Shown: positions 10,543 through 21,764, counted from the first letter of the stretch. The stretch: 64,000 nt of DNA from Deroplatys truncata (GCA_030765065.1 CM060985.1:177198096-177262095), one strand, 5' to 3'. Made by a program: numbers and translations. The notes: a model not told the origin generated them from the sequence alone.

Positions 10543-11316
10543 ACTTTCTCTACTACATTCTCTGCATTCCACCCAAAAATTCGATAACAAGATTTCTCTC
10601 GAAATACATATTTTGAGGCCCCCTGTATAAGAAAAACTCTTTTAGATAAACGTCCCTGTGTGTCTTTGTCTGTGAACAGCATAACTCAAAAAGTTATGAC
10701 TGATAATGAAAAGTCCGATAATTACTAAACTTGGTATTTAGGTTCAGTAGCTTTCAAAAATGGGACACGAAGGTTTCCAAGAAAATCCCCCCATTCCAGA
10801 TCACAATTTACATGGAACATTTTTCGAAAATTGTTTTCTCAAAAATGGGACTATCGTGTTCGTTTAAAATATACTGAAGGTATTTTCATGATAAATAAAA
10901 TGCATATCTTTAACATTGTGGGAATGTTCACAAAAGTCCTCTTCTTTCTGAATGGTTTTTGCGTAACTAGTAAAGTAGGTGATAGACAAAAGTTTCTTCA
11001 CAAAAAGTATAGAGCTCCTTAAAACACACAATTCATGTCATATACATTGTTTTCGTCAAGTGACCCATTTCCGAGATATTCGTTGTCCTTTGTTTCAATT
11101 TTCCAATACTTCAACTTTTTTGTCAAATGGAATTCGTTATTTATTTTTTATGTCCTAGACATACAAATAGAATGGAATACTCCGCATAGCAACCAGCTCT
11201 TAAAATATTTGATTATCGCTTAAAACCTACCATATTCCCCTTGCACCTACAACAAAATTAGCAATAAGATAAGCATTTGTAAAAATAATCTGTACAAGAG
11301 TAGAGAAATTCATATG
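10543..11316 (+). mobile_element. ACTTTC element copy, type A
   Basis: ACTTTCTCTACTACATTCTC after CTATTTTT, through CTGTGAACAGCATAACTCAA, GGTATTTAGGTTCAGTAGC, AGCAACCAGCTCTTAAAATA and GTACAAGAGTAGAGAAATTC. The last bases of the 3' hairpin are degraded (CATATGTTTTAG). It sits just beside the Tc1 right end. Confidence 0.8.
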
Positions 11317-12414
11317 TTTTAGATAGCGCTCGAATTTGTAAAATACCATTATGTTAAATTAATTCCCGAAACTAACAGAGGTCACGTTTAAGCGCCTTAT
11401 TGAAACAAGAGAAATGACGTTACAAATTGAGATGTCAGATGTTCTGATATTTTGTTGATTCGCTAGCGGTGATTTTCAGTGAAATTATTTTACCATGCTT
11501 TGCTCTACACCAGGCAATGAAGCGATTAAATGCTATATCATATTGCTTTCTGAATTTTTTTGACAAGTACTTCTAGTGTTATACTTTCTGCTGCTTCTCT
11601 AATTTCACTTCCATTTCAGTTTCATCTAAATTGATAATAGAAGAGTAAGGATTTAGATCAAAGAAAGCAGCCAATACGACGTATAAGTTAACTCTACAAC
11701 GAATTGCTATAAATTGAAGTATGGCGAATTGTATTGTGAACAGATAATGCGAGCGTCGTGTAAAAGACATAATGAAAAGTAAAACCTAATCAAACCAAGT
11801 CGAGTTATTGAACATTGGAAATGTGTTCATATGTGAATAATGTAGAATTGTGCACGTAAAATAGGACGCAAGAAGGTAAAAGATGCAAGCACCTCCTCTT
11901 TGGTATATACACATACCTGTGAAGGCAAGTAGAATGCCTCCTAAAGCTACTGTGACGACATAAATGCAAGCGAGTGTATGTTGGTGATCAGCCAAGGGCT
12001 GTGTTGACGAGTATTAACAAAACAAATGATACAACTATTTGCTGGGCTTTAGAGCGCGGTCTAATGACGTGTTTTTCACCTGAAGTTTGGTCTGGGATGG
12101 GTGAGGTCACATCAAATAAAGCGTGACCTCAAAGTCCGGTAAATACTGTACGGATTTAGTCCTGTATATAGATGTTTTGTGGAAAATGAAAATAAATACT
12201 AAGTACAAAGGGGTACTACAAATTTTTCTCCCCTGATATAATGCAGTTTTTAACTTTCGGTACTACATAGTGCCGAGTGGTATGTTCACCAGACTGGGCC
12301 GATCTAGTTCTGTTGCTCGCTGTCCAATAGGCATATGGCACTTCTAGGTATGTTTGCTGTGTATCTATCCATAGTAAGGCTTAACCACTGAGAAGGACAC
12401 GGTGACTACTTTTT
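11317..12414. other. no recognisable gene or known repeat
   Basis: About 1.1 kb without a match to other parts of the window. Short open frames on the minus strand (11579-11770, 11786-11995) have no family signature or codon support. The only structure I see is the inverted pair at 12102-12131. Confidence 0.5.
12102..12131. repeat. perfect 9-bp inverted repeat TGAGGTCAC / GTGACCTCA
   Basis: The two 9-mers are exact inverse copies separated by 12 bases. Each contains AGGTCA, the nuclear-receptor half-site, but the spacing is not a standard ecdysone-receptor arrangement and there is no nearby gene, so function is doubtful. Confidence 0.4.
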
Positions 12415-13373
12415 ACTTTCTCTACTACGTATAGTAAGTAGGGGAAGTATTGTATTCCACCCAAAAATTCGATACCGAGATTTCACCGGAAATACATGTT
12501 TTGAGACCGCTGAATCCAAAGGAAGCATTTTTGGAAACATGTCCTTGTGTGTGTGTGTGTGTGTGTGTCTGTCTGTGAACAGCATAACTCAGAAACGAAC
12601 AGTCGGATAAACACCAAACTTGATATTTAGGTTCAGTATCTTCCAGAGATGCGACACGAAGGTTTTCAAGAAATTCCTCCACCCCAGATTACGCTTTACG
12701 TGGAATATTTTTGAAAATATTAATTTTCTCAAAAATGGCTCTAACGATTTTAATTAAAATATCATATATTTAAGATACTTTCATGACAAATAAAGTGTAT
12801 ATCTCGAATTTTCTGGGAATGTCTCCAAAAGTATTCTTCATTGTGAACGACTTTTGCATAAGTGGTAAACCATAAGAGATAGACAAAATTTTACTACACA
12901 AAAAATGTAAATCGCGTTAAAATACACAGTTTATGTCATATACATTTCTTTTGTTGAGCGAACTATTTTCGAGATATTGCTTGTTATTCCCTTGAATTTT
13001 CCAATACTTATTTTCTCAAATGGGTTTTCGTTATTCATTTTTTTGTCTTGGATATGCAAAGAGTATTAATCTGTGGCAAAGGGAATGGTACTGCACCTAG
13101 CAACCAGCTATTAAGAGATATGTATGTGCTTAAAGGCTACTGTATTTCTATATTGCCCTTGCAAATACAGAACAAGGTGAACATAGTACGCCTTAAGTGA
13201 TAGTCAAATATTTTTAGAACTGATTGCTATGTGTAAAATGTAACTCTCTTTCCATGTCAAAAGATCGTTTCTGAAAATGTTTATCTCGATTAATATGAAA
13301 TAGATGGAGAATAATAGTTTGTAAAAATAGCTTGTACAACAGTAGAGAAAGTCATGTGAGTGTAACACATCAG
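12415..13373 (+). mobile_element. ACTTTC element copy, type A2, full length (959 bp)
   Basis: Starts ACTTTCTCTACTACGTATAG; (GT)n at about 12547-12570; ends AGTAGAGAAAGTCATGTGAG...CATCAG. The 3' half is type A2: AGAGTATTAATCTGTGGCAA and CACCTAGCAACCAGCTATTA are followed by a second, related module (CTTAAGTGATAGTCAAATAT). The right flank is AAAAATATTTTTAGAG, not a clean T-run. Confidence 0.85.
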
Positions 13374-13473
13374 AAAAATATTTTTAGAGTGCAAGGTGTG
13401 AAAAATGTTATGGCCTTCTCAACGATTTCCTATTCAGGAGCATTATTCTTGCTGCTCCTCCCATTGTTTCTGT

Positions 13474-13556
13474 ATCAAAAATCTGTGTTACATTCACATG
13501 ACTTTCTCCAGGTCTATCGTTTATTACTAGGTATACAAATTATTCATAGGATAGCT
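13474..13556 (-). mobile_element. ACTTTC element, type B 3' terminus only
   Basis: AAAATCTGTGTTACATTCAC, ATGACTTTCTCCAGGTCTAT and CGTTTATTACTAGGTATACA match the reversed type B 3' end. It stops at the start of the next copy. Confidence 0.6.
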
Positions 13557-13560
13557 TTTT

Positions 13561-14683
13561 ACTTTCTCTAACAGTAGATGGTAAGTAGAGAAGGTTTTGC
13601 ATTCCATCCAAAATCTCGATAAAGAAATTCGCTGGAAATACAGTTTCAGGCCCCTTGAAACGAAAAGAAAACGTTTTTAGAAACTGTGTGTGTAGACTAT
13701 TACGCATATTCCAAAATTCGGATGAATACTAAACTTGGTATTTAGGTTCATTACATTCCAAAGATGTAATACTAGGATTTTAAACGAAACCTCTCATTCG
13801 GGAGGTTCTGGGATCGATTCCGTCGACTGCCCACCTGGCCCACAGGTTTCTACGTGGTTTCTCTGAGTCGCCAGCAAATACTGCGGTGGTTCATCTTCTA
13901 CCCGACTCTTCGTCCTCTCATTTCCTGTACCTATCATCTTCCTTGTCATCTGTTTCACAGTTGTACGAACCAGGCGACGGTTTTCGGTGGGTTGCAGCTG
14001 GGCGGTGGCTTGAGCTCTGTAAAGGTTCCTTCCCCGCAATATCACTCAGTTAGGTCTCTCCTCAGCGTGGGGCTCTGCTACGGGGGACCCTGTAATTTGG
14101 TGGTTTGTGGGTAGGGACCGGGGGACGTCGGATGCGTTACATCTGGTAACATTAGTGATCCCTTCTGGTTGCCCTTCGGGTCTCTCCCCACATCCCTCCC
14201 TCCAGGGATCACGCTGGAAGCACAAGGGACCGACTGACCTGCGTGCACTACTCTTCCCTCCGTGTTACTTACCCTTACGTTACCCTTCACATATAGTATT
14301 TTTCCGAAATATTTGATTTTCTAAAAATCACTAACAATTTTGCTTCAAATACCATATATTAAAGATGCTTACATGACGAATAAAATTTTTATCTCCAATC
14401 ATCTGAGTAATAGTCCTCTTTATATCTTGTATAACTGGTAAACGTTAAACGATGGACGAAAACGTTCAACACAAAAAATGTAGATCTCTTTAAAACACAC
14501 AATTTATTTCATCTCACTTTTTTGACGCATCAGCCATTTCCGAGATATCTGTTATTAATGGTTCGAATTGTTGAATACTTTTAAATTCTTTTAAAGTCCC
14601 ATCGATTTTCAGTTGTTTCTCGCGATGTCATGGAAACAGTATGGAATTTTAAGGCAGCATATAGCGTCCAGTTCTTAAACATT
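13561..14683 (+). mobile_element. ACTTTC element, type B, split by a SINE-1 and cut by the next copy
   Basis: Starts ACTTTCTCTAACAGTAGATG. The first part runs to about 13790, the SINE-1 occupies about 13793-14285, and the element resumes at TTTTTCCGAAATATTTGATT. It runs into the type B 3' half (ATAGCGTCCAGTTCTTAAAC), where the next copy begins at 14687. Its own 3' end is not found downstream. Confidence 0.7.
13793..14285 (+). mobile_element. SINE-1 copy (5' head incomplete)
   Basis: A GC-rich block unlike its AT-rich host. It contains the B-box-like TCTGGGATCGATTCCGTCG and the body blocks GCCAGCAAATACTGCGGTGG, TTCATCTTCTACCCGACTC, TTCACAGTTGTACGAACCAG and TCAGTTAGGTCTCTCCTC shared with the copies at 19.1 and 19.6 kb. 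The A-box half is absent. Open frames here on either strand are shadows of this repeat. Confidence 0.65.
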
Positions 14684-14686
14684 TTT

Positions 14687-15566
14687 ACTTTCTCTACTAC
14701 GTATAACAAGTAGGGGAAGTATTGTATTCCACCCAAAAATTCGATACCGAGATTTCACCGCAAATACATGTTTTGAGACCCCCTGAATCCAAAAAAGCAT
14801 TTTTGTAAACATGTCCGTGTGTCTGTCTGTGTGACTGTGAACAGTATAACTCAGAAACGAACAGTCGGATAAACACCAAACTTGGTATTTAGGTTCAGTA
14901 TCTTCCAGAGATGCGACACGAAGGTTTTCAAGAAAATCCCCCCACCCCAGATTACCCTTTACATGTAACATTTTACGAAAATTTTAATTTTCTCAAAAAT
15001 GGCTCTAACGATTTTCATTAAAATATCATATGCTTAAGATATTTTCATAACAAATAAAATGTATATCTTGAATTTTCTGGGAATGTCTCCAAAAGTATTC
15101 TTCACTGTGAACGACTTTTGCATAACTGGTAAACCATAAGAGATAGACAAAATTTTACTACACAAAAAATGTAGATCGCGTTAAAATACACAATTTATGT
15201 CATATACATTTTTTTTGTTGTGTGAACCATTTTCGAGATATTGCTTGTTATTCCCTTAAATTTTTCAATACTTATTTTCTCAAATGGGAATTCGTTATTC
15301 ATATTTTTTGTCTTGGATATGCAAAGAGTATTAATCTGTGGTAAAGGGAATGGTGGTGCACCTAGCAACCAGCTATTAAGAGATATGTATGTGCTTAAAG
15401 GCTGCTGTATTTCTATACATTTTCCCCTTACATCTACAAGAAAATTAGAAATAAGATAGAGTCTGCAAATGTTTATCTCGATTAACATGAAGTAGATGGA
15501 GAATAAGCGTCTGTAAAAATAGTTTGTACAAGAGTAGAGAAAGTCATGTGAGTTTAACACATCAGA
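14687..15566 (+). mobile_element. ACTTTC element copy, A2/A recombinant, full length (880 bp)
   Basis: Starts ACTTTCTCTACTACGTATAA after ATTTTT; ends AGTAGAGAAAGTCATGTGAG...CATCAGA then TTTTT. The 3' half starts as A2 (GGTGGTGCACCTAGCAACCA, ATGTGCTTAAAGGCTGCTGT) but switches to the type A tail (CATCTACAAGAAAATTAGAA). Inserted into the type B copy of 13561-14683. Confidence 0.85.
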
Positions 15567-15785
15567 TTTTTATAAACAATGTTCCTGGGTATGTCCAGAG
15601 CCTGGTGTATGGATGTAAGTGTTTGTTTTGCGTGTTTGTTCCGGTTATTTCATAATAAGTTAAAGGATAATTAATAATTACTCTCAAGACTGCCGCAGTG
15701 AAACTACCTAAATATTACATAACATGAATGTCACTTATAAAGCAGGATTTTCGTTATTGACTTATTTAAGTGAACTAAAATATCA

Positions 15786-16135
15786 GGCGTGTTTATAAAG
15801 TGAGTACCAACATTTTTATAACTAACAAGGGAACATTATTTATCAAATACCTCATTATCATTCACCACCTTACATTACTTCTCCACATGACCGCTGCAGT
15901 TATTGACGCAGTTGTAACGGAAAACCAGTTTCTGTATGCCTTCGTCAAAGAGTGATGCCGCTTGTGATAAAAGCCAAGTCTTCACATCTTGTTTCACAAT
16001 ATCATCGTCGTTGAAATTTTCCAACAAGGAATTCCTTCATATGAAGAAACAGATAAAAATCACTTGGTGCCAAATCCGGACTGTAGGGAGGGTGGTCGAA
16101 TTGTTCCCAACCAAATGATGCGATCAGATCTTGAG
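15786..16135 (-). pseudogene. mariner transposase, C-terminal fragment
   Basis: On the minus strand SFGWEQFDHPPYSPDLAPSD and FYLFLHMKEFLVGKF (about 16105-16003) are the typical mariner stretch around the third catalytic Asp, followed by a degraded C-terminus. The outer end near 15786 (GGCGTGTTTATAAAGTGAGT) looks like a terminal repeat. The upstream two thirds of the gene are missing; sequence beyond about 16135 is unrelated. Confidence 0.75.
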
Positions 16136-16267
16136 TTTGTTTGCCTGTGCTTTTTGTTAAGGAAGACAGAAGAAGAGTTGGAAAATAAGAGTGGCCTGGG
16201 AAGGAATAACTGGGTGAGTATGGTGTTGTTAGATGCACTGACAGTCGCAGGCCAAAAAATACCAATT

Positions 16268-17424
16268 CTTTGACATTGTGATTCTTTCTAAAACGATAAA
16301 GGGTTTGCTGTCTGGTTTAAACGCATCCTCGACGATATTGTAGGCAATGGGATATGGAGGTAAATATTCCTAAAACTAAAACAGTCGCCTTTAAAAATGG
16401 ATATGTTTACGGCCAACATGAAAATTGGACATACGGGGAGGAAGAAATTAAAAATTTTAAACATTTCGATTACCTAGGAGTAAGGCTTGATATGGGTGGA
16501 AAATGGAACAAGAACATGGAGTTTATAAAACACAAAGGGATTGGACAACTTTCTGAAGTATCAAGGATATTGACCCGGGTACCAGATATGCCAGTAAAAA
16601 CATTACAGACCATGTATGAAGCAATGGTTAGGTCCTTATTACTATACGACAGTGAAGTGTTGGGATGGGAGAGGGTGGATAATGTAAATAAAGTACAATG
16701 TCATTTCTGGAAGCGCATTCTAGGGTTGGGGAGGGGTACTTCAAACTACGGAGTTCTTCGTGATGTAGGATGCTGGGAAGATGTTGTATTTGCTAAACTA
16801 AATGTAGTTAGGTACTGGCTGCGAATAATTAAAGGTGATCAAACAACTCTGAGAACAATATGTTATCGTCATCAAATGAACAACATACAGCATCCAAAAT
16901 GGTGGACGGCGTGGTTACAATGGGAATTATCAAAAATCGGCTTAAACGATATCTGGCAAAGGGGTAATGAAAATACACACAGTGCCGTGAAAAATGTCAA
17001 AAGACAACTATGTGATATAAACAGGCAGAAAATAGAGTCTGAATGTAGACAAAGATCAACATTGGAGCTACAAAATGAAATAAAAACTAGGTGGGGTAAA
17101 GAAACATATATTTTGGTATTGGGTATAAAACAGAGGACGGGAATAGCATGGCTTAGGTTGGTAGGGTGGAAAGCTCGCAAGATTGTTGACGCTGCTGGCA
17201 GGAGGATTTGACCATGATGCAGGGAACAAGAAGACTGGACGCATATTTTGGCAGCATGCGTGAAGACGGAGGTTGCTAGGAAAACATTGTTACCGGAAGT
17301 ATTTTTGGCTTCCAACAGACGGAGGACAGCATGCTGGGACTTGATTCTAAACAGTCAAAACTGGTCAAACTTGGGCACATACTTAATGGAAGTACGTGTA
17401 TTAAGAGATAGGGTGTTTATGTAA
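16268..17424 (+). pseudogene. non-LTR retrotransposon reverse transcriptase, C-terminal part
   Basis: The fragment starts at the remains of the catalytic (F/Y)xDD motif (FDIVILSKT near 16268), shifts frame near 16330, then has a long open stretch from 16354. MEVNIPKTKTVAFKNG and FDYLGVRLDMGGKW are the palm/thumb boundary blocks of LINE reverse transcriptases. TLQTMYEAMVRSLLLYDSEV and RILGLGRGTSNYGVLRDVG are typical of the downstream thumb. Two in-frame TGA codons (17209, 17215) then interrupt, and the same frame continues CREQEDWTHILAACVKTE, a C-terminal zinc-knuckle-like block with one Cys lost, ending at TAA 17424. Looks like a 5'-truncated CR1/L2-type copy; the clade is uncertain. The likely 3' UTR runs to about 17660. 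Confidence 0.8.
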
Positions 17425-17660
17425 ATTTTCTTTAAATACATGTGGTGTTTGAGCACTTGTGTGCGTGAGTGTGTGATTCAGAGTATTTCTTATCTTATAT
17501 GTATGTATATAATGTGGTATCTATAAACGTAGTTGTTTTCTATTCACGTATACAGACCGGTATTTTTCTACAGAGGATGTACGGGTCTTATGACCCATGC
17601 GACTGTGTTATGTAATTAATGTAATACTAAGTACTTAATAAATACCACTTCTAGTACTAC

Positions 17661-19082
17661 TATTTATTTTCCGTAGTTGTTTGGGATGTATGGTGCAGTT
17701 CCGCATGAGAACCTGCGTCACTTTCGCGATAGAAAGCTTCCTGCCAGTGTCGGTCCTCGCTGCTACCCAGCGAAGTTGCTAGGAGTCTCTAGGTGTTGAA
17801 GTTCAGTTTAAGCGTGCCAAGGCCCTCCTGCTTATTGCAGTAGGGAACACTGGTTGATTAATGAGTCTGTCTGTTTCCTTATGTGGTGCACTGTTTCGTC
17901 CAGGACCCTTAGTGCTGTGTGGATCACGTCCAACTGATGTTGGTATGAGGCTGGAGGTCGCTGGAGCTGGTAGTAGTGCCCTGTGGTGCCGTGTTGTTGG
18001 CTGGCGGTGTCCTCTCTGCTTGTGGCACCGGGGTGGTGTGGCGTGGAATCACTGATCTGACTTCACAGTTGGTGGGTCTTGCTCAAAATCGTGAGTGCAG
18101 TGTTGCAGCGGCAAAATATTAAAACGGTACTTACTTTAAACTCAAGAGTTGTACTGAAAAATTACTAGGGTTGGTAACACTACTAACACAATGTAGGAGA
18201 GGGAGAGAAAGGGAGGGAGAGGGGAGAGAGAACGTGTACAGAAGAAACTATAAAGCATCTTGACTGTGTGAAATATGTTTTGGGAAATTTATAGACACAA
18301 GGAAAGAAAAAAAGAAAAACGTTTGGTCCAAATATGCACCCCACTTCCTCAATGACAGAGAAGTAGCTTGTGAAATGGCATACCTCCTGCTCCTTTACAT
18401 TTCTGCAGTTAAGTTGTTCACATATTTTCAATTTATGATGTCGTCGGTGGCGGAGAAATCTTGCCTCGTGTTTTTGTTGTGTAAGTCGCAAATAGACTGT
18501 TTTCTGCTTTGTGCATGTCTTTTGTTATACTGAGCCTCCCCTACAGACGGGGCAGAGGCCGTAGAGAGATGGCAGGGCTGCTTGTTTTTTCGTAATGGAA
18601 AAATGATTTACGCTTATAACATACAAAGGGACAACAAAGAGTCGCGCGGGAGTAAAGGAAGAAACAGCTTTGTGCATTCTACCCCTTTCTTTTCCTCAAG
18701 TTTGGAACGAAAGAGAAAAAAGTCGACTAAATTTGTTCTTAGGGAGAAACTTACTTTATGAAGACAAATACACTTGTGCCTATAACCCCAGCACAGTTAT
18801 AATTTCTGAGAAATTTCTACCTATGTATATTTAAAAAATATCAGGAAAACAAGTGAGCTATGTTGGAGAGATTATTAGAGATAAGTAGACGCGGTAGCGC
18901 GCGTAAATACCAGAAGTGCTATCGACAGATAAACAGATAAAGGTAGATTACGGCCGAACACAGCATCGCAAGTAGGCCACAACATCCATTGTGCTTCTGT
19001 GTCCCCTGGGAGGATAAGGGGAGAGACCTAACCGTGCAGATCAAACGCATCCGACGCCCCCGGTACACCCACAATCCTACCC
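17661..19082. other. no recognisable gene; polypurine tract at 18192-18232
   Basis: About 1.4 kb without homology to other parts of the window. It includes a G/A-only run (GAGAGGGAGAGAAAGGGAGG and similar, 18192-18232) and a GC-richer patch at 17860-18060. A 102-codon minus frame (18183-18491) spans the purine tract and is not supported. Confidence 0.5.
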
Positions 19083-19089
19083 AATGGGG

Positions 19090-19490
19090 GAGCGGAATGG
19101 CTCAGTCATTCGGGAGTTCCGCGGTTCCATCTGCGGCTACTGCTCACTCTGGCCCATCCCTTACTCGTGGTTTCCCCGCATCAATAGGCGAATGCTGGGA
19201 TGGTTCATCCGCCAGCACGACTCTCCTCCCTCTCACTTCCTGTACCTATAACTAATCTTCCCTGTGATCTGTTTCAGGGTTGTAAGAATAGGTGACCGTG
19301 TTCGGCGGGTTGCGGCTCTCCATTCTGTATGGGGGCTGCTCAGTTAGGTCTCTCCTCCGATTGGATTGTAACTCCGGGGGATTGCCAGGGGTTCAGTGGC
19401 TTGCGGGCAGGACCGGGTGTTTAATGTATATGTGTTTAATCTAGAAACATTAGCGACCCCGTTTCTGCTTACGCCCGTCGTAATCCGGAT
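19090..19490 (+). mobile_element. SINE-1 copy with tRNA-like head
   Basis: The head AGCGGAATGGCTCAGTCATT (A-box-like) and CGCGGTTCCATCTGC (B-box-like) is followed by body blocks shared with the other SINE-1 copies: GGTTTCCCCGCATCAATAGG, GCGAATGCTGGGATGGTTCA, CACTTCCTGTACCTATAAC, TTTCAGGGTTGTAAGAATAG and CAGTTAGGTCTCTCCTCCG. The inverted partner starts near 19491. Confidence 0.7.
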
Positions 19491-19860
19491 CTGGTCGCCC
19501 TTAGGGGGGCCATCCACTCGATGGGGCCCACTCGAAAGAAGAACCTAAACTGAGCGGTCCACAATGACGTCAGGAAAGAAACCTCTTCTTACCGCACATC
19601 TACTGCCCAACCGCAACCCGCCGAACGCTGTCGCCTGGTCTTACAACCCTGAAGCAGCTGACAGGGAAGAAGATGGGTACTAGAAATGAGGGGCAGGAAA
19701 GATGTGATAGAAGATGAACCACCCCAGTATTCGACTGCCAACCCGGGGAAACCACGTAAACACCATGGGTCAGAGTGCGTGGTTGCCGGGGCTGGAACCC
19801 GGAACCTCCCGAATTCGAGTCACACACGTTAACCGGCGCCACCTCGCTTGGTGACAGACA
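19491..19860 (-). mobile_element. SINE-1 copy, inverted
   Basis: The minus-strand head AAGCGAGGTGGCGCCGGTTA and the B-box-like GGTTCCGGGTTCCAGCCCCG lead into CACGTGG-type body blocks, GAATACTGGGGTGGTTCATC and TTCAGGGTTGTAAGACCAGG. It is tail-to-tail with the plus copy at 19090-19490, forming an approximately 370-400 bp-armed inverted repeat. Confidence 0.7.
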
Positions 19861-20060
19861 ACCAGAATGTTCTTGAAACTTCCCTTCCTCTTGCAACCAC
19901 AGCGTTCTAGAATATTGTGAGGAGAACTGCAGCGGCTATATGAATCTGCGTGTTCGCGAATGAGGGGGTTAGTCAAGTTAGCGAGTTAGTGTCTTCCTAG
20001 TGGGACATCAAGTCCTAGTAACTCAGTGATTTCTCCGAGTAAGGTTGGGACGACTGTTGT
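19861..20060 (+). repeat. LTR-element fragment related to 41.7-41.85 kb
   Basis: GTTAGCGAGTTAGTGTCTTC and GTGGGACATCAAG match 41780-41815 (GAGTTAGCGAGTGCGTCTCT, GTGGGACATCAAG), and the upstream text is loosely alignable to 41640-41780. A short diverged remnant of the same LTR-like family. Confidence 0.45.
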
Positions 20061-20123
20061 GACGTACAGTGTACAGCTGTAGAGCAAGAAATAAGAAAGT
20101 TCAAACGTGGTACAAACTTAAAA

Positions 20124-21764
20124 ATCTGATGTGTTACACTCACATCACTTTCTCTACTCTTGTACAAACTATTTTTACAAACGCGTATTCTCCATATGCT
20201 TCATGTTAATCGAGATGTTAATCTTATTCCTAATTTTCTTGTAGATGCAAGGGGAATATGGTAGGCTTTAAGCGATAGTTAAATGTTTTAAGCGCTGGTT
20301 GCTATGTTGAGCATTCCATTCTATATGTATGTCCAGGACAAAAAAATTGAATAACGGATTTGAGAAAAAGTATAAGTATTGGAAAATTTAAGGGAATAAC
20401 AAGCAATATCTCGAAAATGGTTCACCAAACAAAAAAAAACAAAAAATCTGATGTGTTACACTCACATGACTTTCTCTACTCTTGTACAATCTAATTTTAC
20501 AAACGCTTATTCTCCATATGATTCATATTAATCGAGATATCGAGATGTCAATCTTATTGGTAATTTTCTTGTAGATGCAAGGGAAATATGGTAGCTTTTA
20601 AGCGATAGTCAAATATTTTAACGCTGGTTGCTATGTGGCGCATTCCATTCTCTTTGCATGTCCAGGACATAAAAAAAATGAATAACGAATGTGAGAAAAA
20701 GTATAAGTATTGTAAAATTTAAGGAAATAACAAACAATATCTCGAAAACGGTTCACTCAACAAAAGAAATGTATATGACATAAGTTGTGTATTTTAACGC
20801 GATCTACATTTTTTGTGTAGTAAAATTTTGTCTATCTCTTATGGTTTACCAGTTATGCAAAAGTCGTTCACAATGAAGAATACTTTTGGAGATATTCCCA
20901 GAACATTCGAGATATACATTTCATTTCTCATGACATTATCTTAAACATATGATATTTTCATCAAAATCGTTAGAGCCATTTTTGAGAAAATTAAAATTTT
21001 CGAAAAATCTTCCATGTAAAGGGTAGTCTGGGGTGGGGGGATTTTCTTGAAAACCTTCGTGTCGCATCTCTGGAAGATACTGAACCTAAATACCAAGTTT
21101 GGTGCTTATCCGACTGTTCGTTTTTGAGTTATGCTGTTCACAGACACACACACAGACACACACACAGACACACACACACGGACATGTTTCCAAAAATGCT
21201 TTTTTTGGATTCAGGAGGTCTCAAAACATGTATTTCCGGTGAAATCTCGGTATCGAATTTTTGGGTGAAATGCAATACTTCCCCTACTTACTATACGTAG
21301 TAGAGAAAGTAAAAACGTATATGACATATTGTGTATTTTAACGCGATCTACATTTTATGTATAGTAAAATTTTGTCTATTTCTTATGGTTTACCAGTTAT
21401 ACAAAAGTCGTTCACAATGAAGAATACTTTTGGAGACATTCCCAGAAAATTCGAGATATACATTTCATTTGTCATAAAAATATCTTAAAACTTACGATAT
21501 TTTAATCAAAATCGTTAGAGCCATTTTTGAGAAAATTAAAATTTTCGCACCTCTGGAAGATACTGAACCTAAATACCAAGTTTGGTGTTTATCCGACTGT
21601 TCGTTTATGAGTTATGCTGTTCACAGACAGACACACAACCACGGACATGTTTCCAAAAATGCTTTTATTGGATTCAGGGGGTCTCAACAAATATATTTCC
21701 GGTGAAATCTCGGTATCGAATTTTTGGGTGGAATACAATACTTCCCCTACTAGGTAGAGAAAGT
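20124..21764 (-). mobile_element. ACTTTC element, type A, host of a nested copy
   Basis: The left part, 20124-20445, runs from ATCTGATGTGTTACACTCAC to GTTCACCAAACAAAAAAAAA. The right part, 21316-21764, resumes CGTATATGACATATTGTGTA and ends CTAGGTAGAGAAAGT followed by AAAAAA. A gap of roughly 70 bp (family text between AAAATTTTCG and CACCTCTGG near 21548) is a deletion. Both termini are present, and the flanks are A-runs on both sides. Confidence 0.85.
20446..21310 (-). mobile_element. ACTTTC element, type A, nested copy (865 bp)
   Basis: Starts ATCTGATGTGTTACACTCAC and ends ACGTAGTAGAGAAAGT. It is flanked by AAAAA at 20441-20445 and AAAAA at 21311-21315, while the interrupted host reads continuously across it. 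(AC)n with GACAC interruptions at about 21143-21181. Confidence 0.9.

Noticed and set aside
11579..11995. Two short minus frames with hydrophobic stretches
   Set aside because: Adjacent frames of 60-70 codons in AT-rich DNA; hydrophobicity is expected by composition.
16872..17315. 147-codon minus frame
   Set aside because: It is the antisense shadow of the LINE reverse transcriptase fragment at 16268-17424.
18183..18491. 102-codon minus frame
   Set aside because: Covers the polypurine tract, giving a low-complexity Ser/Pro C-terminus. No recognisable domain.
20124..21764. Ordinary tandem duplication as explanation for adjacent ACTTTC copies
   Set aside because: The outer copy is split and resumes exactly after the inner one with A5 on both sides, which fits insertion, not tandem duplication.
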